Source: Roseivirga ehrenbergii (GTDB taxonomy: Bacteria > Bacteroidota > Bacteroidia > Cytophagales > Cyclobacteriaceae). Taken from it: a stretch of 64,000 nt of DNA. The translations under genes were made by a program, and so were the position numbers. Where the stretch lies: the NCBI RefSeq assembly GCF_001593005.1, contig NZ_LQZQ01000050.1, positions 124,001-188,000 on the forward strand, written 5' to 3'. The notes under the pieces are model-generated. The model had not been told where the DNA came from, did not search any database, and was given only the letters and a program-made list of their open reading frames with translations. This document shows positions 35,705 through 43,274 of the stretch, piece by piece; within the stretch, counting starts at the first letter, position 1, and every line of letters starts with the position of its first letter.

Positions 35705-36385
35705 TCAAGCTTCGTCTTTTAAAATATATCCCATTCCGATTACGGTTTGGATCATTTTCACCTTAAACTCTTTGTCGATTTTATTTCTGAGGTAATTCAC
35801 ATACACATCAACCACGTTGGTACCCACATCAAAGTGTAAGTCCCAAACGTTTTTAAGTAGTTCAACCCTTGAAAGTACTTTGCCAGAATTTACCATCATG
35901 TATTCTAGCAGCTTGTATTCTGTTGATGTCAGTTTGATTTCTGTTCCTGCCCGACTTGCAGTTTTGGCATCTTTATCTAGCGTCAGCTTGCCCACAGTTA
36001 ACAATTGACTGTTTTGATATTTCTGAGCCCTTCGAGCTATGGCGTTAATTCGGGCAAGTAGTTCTTGAAACTTAAAGGGTTTGGCCAAGTAGTCATCTGC
36101 ACCTGAGTCTAAACCTTGAACTACGTTCTCGGTAGAACTCAAAGCCGTAAGCATTAATATTGGGGTTTGAACACCTTCTTTTCGTAGCTGTTTGCATAAT
36201 TCTAAACCACTAATGCCTGGCAGAATTACATCCAGTATATACATATCAAATTGACTAGTGGTTATTGTTTCTCTTGCAGATTCAGCACTATGGGCTACCT
36301 CAACGGCATAACCTTCCTCTTCAAGCCCCTTTTTTATAAAGGCTGCTACATTCTGTTCATCTTCAACTAAGAGTATGTTTTGCAT
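35705..36385 (-). CDS. OmpR-family response regulator
   Basis: 226 residues: receiver (1-~115; acidic pair DE at 8-9, phosphoacceptor Asp in YILDVILPG, Lys in LAKPF) and winged-helix DNA-binding domain (~128-224; TSTEYKLLEYMMVNSGKVLSR ... VDVYVNYLRNKID, parts). First gene of the kinase pair. A TATTTTTG promoter element lies 38 bases upstream. Confidence 0.93.
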   Translation of the reverse strand: MQNILLVEDEQNVAAFIKKGLEEEGYAVEVAHSAESARETITTSQFDMYILDVILPGISGLELCKQLRKEGVQTPILMLTALSSTENVVQGLDSGADDYLAKPFKFQELLARINAIARRAQKYQNSQLLTVGKLTLDKDAKTASRAGTEIKLTSTEYKLLEYMMVNSGKVLSRVELLKNVWDLHFDVGTNVVDVYVNYLRNKIDKEFKVKMIQTVIGMGYILKDEA

Positions 36386-36423
36386 GGTTTTTTAAAGAGA
36401 GGGTAATGAATTATGCTCAATTA

Positions 36424-36431
36424 CAAAAATA
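36424..36431 (-). promoter_or_regulatory. -7 element of the response-regulator promoter
   Basis: TATTTTTG on the minus strand fits TANNTTTG; a weak GTTT stands 19 bases further upstream in place of TTTG. Confidence 0.42.
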
Positions 36432-36457
36432 GAGATTCAGATCGATTATTAAACCTA

Positions 36458-36685
36458 CTATAATTTGACGCTTATGAATCGTGACTAAACTAAAAACTTA
36501 GAAAAATGAGAATTTCTTTAGTGTACTAAATCCACTGCGAGTGCTACCTGCGTATGTCGGTTAAGTTTCAATAATCTTTATTGAAACCGGAATTAAATAG
36601 TAGAGTGGTTCATTTCGTGTGGAGTTATGAATCGAGTTAATTGAGGTGAAGGCGGATCCGTAAGGGAACCGCCTTTATTTTTTTC
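36458..36685 (+). ncRNA. possible small RNA ending at an orphan terminator
   Basis: No reading frame of note exists here, yet the stretch ends in an intrinsic terminator in the plus direction (36649-36685) and contains a perfect 9-bp hairpin GTTTCAATA / TATTGAAAC (36565-36587). TATAATTTG at 36459-36467 could be its promoter. A transcript of roughly 200 bases is plausible. I recognise no known RNA family. Confidence 0.28.
36649..36685 (+). terminator. orphan intrinsic terminator 1
   Basis: Stem AAGGCGG / CCGCCTT with a 13-base loop, then TATTTTTTT. No gene on this strand ends nearby. Confidence 0.75.
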
Positions 36686-36755
36686 TGACCCCTTATTATC
36701 TAAATGTTAAATAAATGTTATCTTCAAGCCAGTTTTAGAACAAAGAAAACGAAGG

Positions 36756-36778
36756 CATGTAAGGGATTACATGTTTTT
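36756..36778 (+). terminator. orphan terminator-like hairpin 2
   Basis: Perfect 7-bp stem CATGTAA / TTACATG with a GGGA tetraloop and five T behind it. Confidence 0.55.
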
Positions 36779-36791
36779 GATTAGGTAGAAG

Positions 36792-36822
36792 GGAGGTGTG
36801 ATGGCCTCCTTTCATTTTTTCC
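36792..36822 (+). terminator. orphan terminator-like hairpin 3
   Basis: Stem GGAGG / CCTCC with an eight-base loop and a T-rich tail (TTTCATTTTTT), 65 bases before the serine hydrolase start. Confidence 0.55.
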
Positions 36823-36886
36823 TCCGGTCAAAGTTGGCTTGTATATCTTCCTCTTTCTGTTTAACTCGAATTAAACCTCTTATAGA

Positions 36887-38041
36887 ATGAATAGATTTGC
36901 CCTAGTCCTCAGCATCCTTATTGTGCTTCTTGCCTCAATTTCAGTATCAGCCCAGAATTACTTTCCGCCCAGAGGCAAATGGGAAACCCGAACGCCACAG
37001 TCCTTAGGTTTGAATGCGGCTAAAATTGATATTGCTGTAAAATTTGCCCTAGATAATGAGTATTCAGGTTCTAAAGATTCCAGAATTGCTTCTTATGAAG
37101 GCTTTAGCAGCGAGCCATATCATGAATTAGTCGGGCCAACAAGAGAAAGGGGAGGGCCGGCAGGGGTGATTTTAAAAAACGGTTATATCGTAGCGCAATG
37201 GGGTGATGTAAAACGGGTAGATATGACCCACAGCGTAACTAAAAGTTATTTATCAACTGTAGCTGGTTTGGCATTGGACGAGGGGATAATTGGTAGTGTT
37301 CATGATAAAGTCAGTGACTATGTTTGGGACAATACTTTTGATGGTGCTCACAATCAAAAAATAGAATGGCATACTTTGCTCAATCAGTCTTCGGCTTGGT
37401 CTGGTACTTTGTTTGGAATGCAAGATTGGGCAGACAGACCGCCAAGAAGGGGAGGGATTGACGATTGGCGTTTTGAAAAGCCTGTACCATCAGGTACAGT
37501 AATGGAATACAATGATGTACGTGTGAATGTACTGGCTTATTCGCTACTTCAGGTGTGGAGAAAACCACTTCCACAAGTCTTAAAAGAGTACATTATGGAT
37601 CCCATTGGGGCGTCTACTACCTGGCGTTGGTTTGGTTATGAAAACTCTTGGGTAAATGTTGATGGTATAAATATGCAATCTGTTACGGGGGGCGGGCATT
37701 CTGGTGGAGGTGTTTTTATCAGTGCATTAGATCATGCTCGTTTTGGTCTGTTGTTTTTAAACGAAGGTAATTGGAATGGTAACCAACTCATTTCCAAAAA
37801 CTGGGTAACCGTGGCTCAGAAATCTTCTGAGGCGAATGCCAGTTATGGTTATTTGTGGTGGTTGAATAGAGGGCCAAGAAAGTGGAAAGAAGTAGATGAT
37901 GAATCTATTTATTTTGCCGCAGGTTTTGGAGGAAACTTTATTGTAATTGATAAAAAGAATGATTTGGTAGTGGTAACACGCTGGTTAGAGCCTAATAAAA
38001 TTGGGCCTATGATGAGTTTAGTTTTAGAAGCCACAAAATAA
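36887..38041 (+). CDS. serine hydrolase, beta-lactamase/class C-like
   Basis: 384 residues with a signal peptide (~1-22, SVSAQ). The family's SxxK motif is Ser116-Val-Thr-Lys119 (MTHSVTKSYLS), the Tyr of the YxN-type motif is in MEYNDVRVN, and HSGGG near residue 270 replaces the KTG triad, as in many esterase- or DD-peptidase-like members. Expected to act in the periplasm or outside. Real beta-lactamase activity is unlikely. An additional ~45-residue N-terminal segment precedes the usual fold. Followed by a terminator. Confidence 0.85.
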   Translation: MNRFALVLSILIVLLASISVSAQNYFPPRGKWETRTPQSLGLNAAKIDIAVKFALDNEYSGSKDSRIASYEGFSSEPYHELVGPTRERGGPAGVILKNGYIVAQWGDVKRVDMTHSVTKSYLSTVAGLALDEGIIGSVHDKVSDYVWDNTFDGAHNQKIEWHTLLNQSSAWSGTLFGMQDWADRPPRRGGIDDWRFEKPVPSGTVMEYNDVRVNVLAYSLLQVWRKPLPQVLKEYIMDPIGASTTWRWFGYENSWVNVDGINMQSVTGGGHSGGGVFISALDHARFGLLFLNEGNWNGNQLISKNWVTVAQKSSEANASYGYLWWLNRGPRKWKEVDDESIYFAAGFGGNFIVIDKKNDLVVVTRWLEPNKIGPMMSLVLEATK

Positions 38042-38062
38042 CTCTGCCCGTTGTTACCTACA

Positions 38063-38091
38063 AGAATATCCGAGCTGGAGGGTATTCTTTC
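38063..38091 (+). terminator. intrinsic terminator of the serine hydrolase gene
   Basis: Stem GAATATCC / GGGTATTC (one U-G pair) with an eight-base loop and a short T run. Confidence 0.65.
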
Positions 38092-38132
38092 ACTATGATA
38101 AATCTCGGTTCTTCGTCTTAAAATATTTTAAC

Positions 38133-38828
38133 ATGAAGAACAGAACTAAATACCTACTAGCAGCTTTGGCCATTTTTGCATTGGTTGGCTGTAAACCCAA
38201 AGGCCCTTATGATACCAGCACGCCTGAAAAAATGCTTCTCTCTTTAGGCTTAGTTTCTGCTCAGCCAGTAGATCATAACCCTATTCCTTATTTTTATGTA
38301 AAGAAAGATGGAATTGCCATTACGAATTTTGATGAGGCTGGATTCAAAGCACTAGATGCCTTCGAGTCGTTTAAAACAGCCATGATGAACAACTTTCAAA
38401 CTAAAATTAAGCGTAGCTCTAAAGATAAAATAGAGTTCTATAAAGATGAGGAACTGTTCTCTACCGTTTCACTTTCGCTTTCAGCTTCGCTTATTAGACC
38501 GCAATTGCAAAATCGCTCGCCAGAAGATTATGAAGTAATTTCAGTTTCTGAACCTAATGAAGATGGAGTGGTGACTATTAGATGTAGAATGGTAGATAGA
38601 GAAACTGACCTTGAAGTGAAGGAAGAGGATGGTCACTATTTAATGTTCTTGAAGGATAAGGATTACGTTCAAATTCAAAAAATGACCAAGTTCTTCGAAA
38701 AAGCCAATGCTCTTTTTACTAGGGCGGCTTCTGAAATCAAAAATAAAGAAGTTACAGAAGAAAACTTTGAAGAGATGTCAAATAGTTGGGATACTGAATA
38801 CATGGATTTATTCGCAGAGTTGAATTGA
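38133..38828 (+). CDS. hypothetical lipoprotein
   Basis: 231 residues with a clear lipobox (LLAALAIFALVGC, Cys20). Mature protein starts KPKGPYDTSTPEKMLLSLGL. No family recognised. Composition suggests an alpha/beta fold with a C-terminal helical tail (KFFEKANALFTRAASEIKN). Located after the serine hydrolase but behind its own promoter region, so the pair need not be related. Confidence 0.62.
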   Translation: MKNRTKYLLAALAIFALVGCKPKGPYDTSTPEKMLLSLGLVSAQPVDHNPIPYFYVKKDGIAITNFDEAGFKALDAFESFKTAMMNNFQTKIKRSSKDKIEFYKDEELFSTVSLSLSASLIRPQLQNRSPEDYEVISVSEPNEDGVVTIRCRMVDRETDLEVKEEDGHYLMFLKDKDYVQIQKMTKFFEKANALFTRAASEIKNKEVTEENFEEMSNSWDTEYMDLFAELN

Positions 38829-38860
38829 TTGAAAAGAACTCAACCTCACCTGATTAATAA

Positions 38861-38895
38861 TAATGAAAGACTGGAGTTATTTCCTGTCTTTCATT
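38861..38895. terminator. shared hairpin between convergent genes
   Basis: Perfect 10-bp inverted repeat AATGAAAGAC / GTCTTTCATT with a 13-base loop. It covers the last codons of the minus-strand LLM gene and follows the plus-strand lipoprotein gene; T tracts are weak on both sides. Confidence 0.6.
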
Positions 38896-39887
38896 ATTTC
38901 TGAGAAAATCTGATACGATTTCACACGGTCTTCATGGTGAAAAATATGAGAAGCCACCATCACTTCATTAATTCCTGTGGCCTCAATAAAGTCGTTTGTT
39001 TTTTGCTGCACAGTTTCTTTACTACCTACAAACGCATATTTAAGCATGCGCTGAAAAGCCTCGTGTTGTGCTAAGGATTTCAGTTCAGCAGTCATTTCTT
39101 GCGGAGGCTGCATATAGTCGATATTATTCGTCAATACCCCGTACATCATTTTTATAAGCGAAGTAGATAAGCGCTCCGCCTCATGATCCGTATCAGCTGC
39201 AATCACGTTGATGCAAGCAGTGGTGTAAGGTTCCTTCAAAAATGCTGAAGGTTGAAAATTATTATGATAAATATGAAAAGCCTCAAAAAGCTGAGCTGGC
39301 GCAAAATGACTAGCAAAAGCATAAGGCAAACCCATTTTTGCTGCCAAATGAGCACTGTCGGTACTAGAGCCTAAAATGTAAATAGGCACTTCCACACCCT
39401 CGGCTACTGACGCCCTGACCTGAGCGGTTTTATTTTCTTGAGAGAAGTACTTTTGAATTTGCGCAACCTCATCGGGGAAGGCAACTACCGACCTCGCTCT
39501 ATCTGACCTGATGGCATGAGCCGTAGCTTGGTCGGTGCCAGGTGCTCGACCTAAACCCAGGTCAATTCTGTTTGGGAAAAGCGAACCTAAGGTGCCAAAT
39601 TGTTCAGCCACGATCAGGGGCGAATGGTTGGGGAGCATAATTCCTCCAGAACCCACTCTTAAAGTCTTTGTACCTCCAGCAATATGCCCAATGAGTACTG
39701 CAGTAGCAGAACTTGCAATACTTACCATATTATGGTGTTCCGCCAACCAAAACCTGGTATAGCCCATTTCTTCCGCTTTCTGCGCAAGATCGAGACTCTG
39801 TGAAAAGGTGTCTCCGGGAGTGGATCCTACCCCCATAGAGGCCAATTCTAGGATCGAATATTTTATATGTTCAGAATGCTTAAACAT
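38877..39887 (-). CDS. LLM-class flavin-dependent oxidoreductase
   Basis: 336 residues, a bacterial luciferase-like monooxygenase of the MsnO8/YhbW type. Typical blocks: RFWLAEHHNMVSIASSATAVLIGHIAGGT (parts), RVGSGGIMLPNHSPLIVAEQFGTLGSL (parts), RIDLGLGRAPGTDQATA. It would use FMNH2 and oxygen; the substrate is unknown. It lies 99 bases after the second PAS kinase on the same strand without a terminator between, so it may be the last gene of that unit. Note that its stop region is part of a hairpin. Confidence 0.88.
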   Translation of the reverse strand: MFKHSEHIKYSILELASMGVGSTPGDTFSQSLDLAQKAEEMGYTRFWLAEHHNMVSIASSATAVLIGHIAGGTKTLRVGSGGIMLPNHSPLIVAEQFGTLGSLFPNRIDLGLGRAPGTDQATAHAIRSDRARSVVAFPDEVAQIQKYFSQENKTAQVRASVAEGVEVPIYILGSSTDSAHLAAKMGLPYAFASHFAPAQLFEAFHIYHNNFQPSAFLKEPYTTACINVIAADTDHEAERLSTSLIKMMYGVLTNNIDYMQPPQEMTAELKSLAQHEAFQRMLKYAFVGSKETVQQKTNDFIEATGINEVMVASHIFHHEDRVKSYQIFSEIMKDRK

Positions 39888-39986
39888 GGATTCTCTTTTT
39901 AATTTCTCTAACCGTGTAGGTAATGAGAAATAGAAGAGAATAATTCCCTCTTGTTGGATTTTTTAAAATGGGTTTAGAAGTAACTG

Positions 39987-42900
39987 TTAGCCTATCTGTT
40001 GGAGTGTAGGTATGTAGATATCGAAAGTAGCTCCTTGGCCTTTTTCACCACTTGCATTAACTATTCCATTATGGTTTTCAACGATTTTTTTCACAATGGC
40101 CAGTCCAATACCCGTACCCTTATACTCCGATTTACCATATAGCCGCTGAAACAGCTCAAATATGATTTCGCTATGTTGCTTATCGAATCCCACACCGTTG
40201 TCTTGGACTCGAATATGACAATAGGTTCTATCTAATTGAAGTCTCTTAGGCTCAAGTTGCTCTCCTGTTCCTGTTTTGCTCGATATTTTTATAACAGGAG
40301 GGATGCCCGGCTTTGCAAATTTTAATGAATTGCTGATAAGGTTTGTGAGCAATTGTTGGAACTGGAAGTGTATGATATGCACCTTGCAAGGTGCGGAAAC
40401 TTCTAACTTGGCTTGTTTCTGCTCGATTTCCTCTTTTAAATTTTCCGACACTTCATTAACGACTTGATCAAGCGGAATTCGCTTAAACTTTAATTCACCA
40501 GTACTTGTTCGCGAATAGGCCAGTAAGTCCTCAATCAAGGTTTGCATTCGGTTAGCAGCATTCTGCATCCTTGATAAGTAGTCTACCCCTTTTTCAGAAA
40601 GGTTTTCCTTTTCTTTATCTATAATTCGAGAGGCAAAGGTTTGAATTTTACGCAGAGGCTCTTGCAGGTCATGACTTGATATATAAGCAAAGGATTGCAG
40701 CTCTTTGTTCATTTTTTCAAGGTCTTTATTTTTTCTAGCGAGTTCTGATGTACGTTGTTTTACTTGTTTTTCCAGTTCTTGTAAAAACATTTTCTGGTCC
40801 TGAATATCAGTACTAGATCCTACCCACATTCTTATGTTACCGTCTTCGTCTCGTTGTGGAATAGCTCTGCTTAGTTGCCAGCGGTAAGTGCCATCGTATC
40901 TTTTAAAACGATGTTCTATAAGGAAGTCTTCACCAGTTTCAATCGATCGCTTCCATTGTTTAATATTTTCTTCTCGGTCATCGGGATGAACAATCTGAAT
41001 CCAGCCATCCTTATCTATTTGTGCTTGTGTTAGACCAGAAAAGTCGAAAACAGACTGATTAAAATAATTCAGGTTACCCATTGGGTCAGATGTCCAAACA
41101 TGTTGTGGCATGGAGTCTGCCAATAGTCTAAATTTTTGTTCACGTTCAAAGAGCTGTTGTTGTATGCTTTTTTCTTCAGTGATATCGCGAACTGTTCCAA
41201 TCATGCGATAAGGCTCATTGTTTTTATAGAAAACTGTGCCTTTTGCTTCCATCCAATGTAGCGAATTATCAGGCCAAAAAATTCTGGCTTTGTAGTGTAA
41301 AGAGCCTATAGCAAAAGCTTCTTCAAAAGCTTTTTGTCTGATAGGAAGGTCTTCTTTATGAATTTGTTTAAGGAATGTATTATGTGGTAGCTTGCTATCT
41401 TTTTCATAACCAAATATTTCTAAATAGCGGTTTGAATAATTGATTTCATGGGTTTTTAAATTATACTCCCAAGTACCTAATTCACTGGCTTGAATTACTA
41501 CATTTAATTTTTCTCTATTGGCTTCTATTTTTAAACGGGCTTTTACCTGGTCACTCACATCAAATCCTACACTCATTATACCGTTGATAACTCCATTGTC
41601 ATCATATAGAGGTTCGTAGGAAAAGTTGATGTATACTGTTTCGAGTCGATTTCTCCTTAGTATTTCAACAGGAAGTTCTTTGGCCACAAACCTGTTGCCT
41701 GTGTTGTAAACATCGTCTAGTAAAGCTTTTATGCCTTGCTCATTGAGTTCAGGCATTGCGCTTAGTATTTCCTGGCCTAATACTTCATCCTCTTTTCTAC
41801 CCCAAAGCTCTAAAGAATGCTTATTCACAATTTCAACCACGTAATTAGTGCCGCGAAAAATAGCAATAGCCACTGGTGCTTGATGAATCATCAGCCTGAG
41901 GTTACGCTCACTGGCCTTTATCTTTCTATCGATTCGTTTCCGTTCAGTAATATCTCTAGCAATGGCGAACATGTAAGGAACACCTTGAATAGACAGTCCT
42001 TTCATTTGAATTTCAACTGGATAGATAGTTCCATCCTTCTTTTTGTGTAGTGTTTCGAAAAGAGGAAGTGCTTCTTTTTGAGCTCGTTGAAATGTGGTTT
42101 GGAATAGATCTTCATGGTATATGGGGTCTACGTCAGGTACCTTCAATGATTTGGCTTCTTCGGCAGTGTATCCCCATTTTTCTAAGGCCAATTCATTTAA
42201 ATACTCAAAAGAGCCATCTTCACGCATTAAGATAAAAGGATCACTGGCAAAATCGGCAATGAACTTAAATCGTTCTACTTCAACTTCTGCTTTTTTTCTA
42301 GAGGTAATGTCCAATGAAGAACTAATATACCCAGTGAATTTGCCATCTGCCGAATAGCAGGGGGTGCCTTTTGAAAGAAACCAACGATAATCATTGTTGC
42401 GGTCTAAAGCCCTGAATTCACTTGTAAACTCTGTTTTACTTTCGAAGGCCTTTAGGTAGTCATTCAATACACTGTCACGGTCTTCAGGGTGGATTAAGTC
42501 TGCCCATCCAAATTCTAATAGGTGTTCCAATGATTTACCCGTAATTTCTACCCATGCCGTATTGAAGTAAGTGGCTTTACTAGTTTCATCACTTAAGCCA
42601 ATTAAGATATCGGTGCTTTCAGTAATGTTCTTAAATCGTTGTTCGCTAGATTTGACTTCTTCTAAGGCCTTAATTTTTTCGGTGGTTTCGGTACAGGTTA
42701 CCAAAACACCTGCTGGTTTTTCTGATTCATCAAAAACAGGGCTGTAACCAAATGTCCAATATACCTCTTCCATTTTCCCATTTCTAAAAATAGGAATCAA
42801 CTGATTTTCGCTCCAAGTAGGTTCAATTTTGTTTAAAACTTGATCAATGAGTGGTTTGATAATATGCCATATCTCGGGCCAGGCGTCTTCTGCTCTCATG

Positions 42901-43154
42901 CCCAATATGGCTGGGTGTTTTCCTTGTTCGCCTAAACTTGGTCGGTAGTAGTCATTGTAAAAACAAATGAGATCGGGTCCCCAAAAAAGAAACATTGGGA
43001 ATTTAGAATTTAATACAATACTTAAAGTGGTACGCAAACTTTGGGGCCAAGTATCAGGTGAACCTAACGTGTTTTTGGTCCAGTCTTTTTCTCTAGTGAG
43101 TTTCCCCATTTCTCCACCACCCTGAAGAAATTTAAATTCCGTATTTGTTTTCAT
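39987..43154 (-). CDS. multi-PAS cytosolic histidine kinase
   Basis: 1055 residues without membrane segments. An N-terminal domain (~1-150: FLQGGGEMGKLTREKDW ... WPQSLRTTLSIVLNSKFPMF) is shared with the upstream paralogue. Then about five PAS/PAC units (starting near 165, 295, 420, 545 and 675, each closing with a D-I-T/S-x-R/E-K-like PAC end such as DITSRKKAE, DITERKRID, DVSDQVKAR, DITEEKSIQ, DIQDQKMF). A coiled linker precedes HisKA (SFAYISSHDLQEPLRKIQTF, phospho-His in SHD) and the HATPase (NLISNSLKFA, DNGVGFDKQHSEIIFELFQRL parts, GTGIGLAIVKKIVENHNG). The build suggests a bacteriophytochrome-like soluble kinase; ligand unknown. Confidence 0.9.
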   Translation of the reverse strand: MKTNTEFKFLQGGGEMGKLTREKDWTKNTLGSPDTWPQSLRTTLSIVLNSKFPMFLFWGPDLICFYNDYYRPSLGEQGKHPAILGMRAEDAWPEIWHIIKPLIDQVLNKIEPTWSENQLIPIFRNGKMEEVYWTFGYSPVFDESEKPAGVLVTCTETTEKIKALEEVKSSEQRFKNITESTDILIGLSDETSKATYFNTAWVEITGKSLEHLLEFGWADLIHPEDRDSVLNDYLKAFESKTEFTSEFRALDRNNDYRWFLSKGTPCYSADGKFTGYISSSLDITSRKKAEVEVERFKFIADFASDPFILMREDGSFEYLNELALEKWGYTAEEAKSLKVPDVDPIYHEDLFQTTFQRAQKEALPLFETLHKKKDGTIYPVEIQMKGLSIQGVPYMFAIARDITERKRIDRKIKASERNLRLMIHQAPVAIAIFRGTNYVVEIVNKHSLELWGRKEDEVLGQEILSAMPELNEQGIKALLDDVYNTGNRFVAKELPVEILRRNRLETVYINFSYEPLYDDNGVINGIMSVGFDVSDQVKARLKIEANREKLNVVIQASELGTWEYNLKTHEINYSNRYLEIFGYEKDSKLPHNTFLKQIHKEDLPIRQKAFEEAFAIGSLHYKARIFWPDNSLHWMEAKGTVFYKNNEPYRMIGTVRDITEEKSIQQQLFEREQKFRLLADSMPQHVWTSDPMGNLNYFNQSVFDFSGLTQAQIDKDGWIQIVHPDDREENIKQWKRSIETGEDFLIEHRFKRYDGTYRWQLSRAIPQRDEDGNIRMWVGSSTDIQDQKMFLQELEKQVKQRTSELARKNKDLEKMNKELQSFAYISSHDLQEPLRKIQTFASRIIDKEKENLSEKGVDYLSRMQNAANRMQTLIEDLLAYSRTSTGELKFKRIPLDQVVNEVSENLKEEIEQKQAKLEVSAPCKVHIIHFQFQQLLTNLISNSLKFAKPGIPPVIKISSKTGTGEQLEPKRLQLDRTYCHIRVQDNGVGFDKQHSEIIFELFQRLYGKSEYKGTGIGLAIVKKIVENHNGIVNASGEKGQGATFDIYIPTLQQIG

Positions 43155-43274
43155 AAAATGTGAGTGCTGTCCATGGAGAAGGTTCGTAAATGCTATTAAT
43201 CTTTGGCGATATTTTTATGGGTTACGTGTAGGGTTAATTAACCTTATGTAAACGACTTTGTTTAGATTCTAATT

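Noticed and set aside
36887-38041. Antibiotic-resistance beta-lactamase
   Set aside because: Only the general serine hydrolase fold is supported; KTG is absent and the esterase/peptidase branch fits better.
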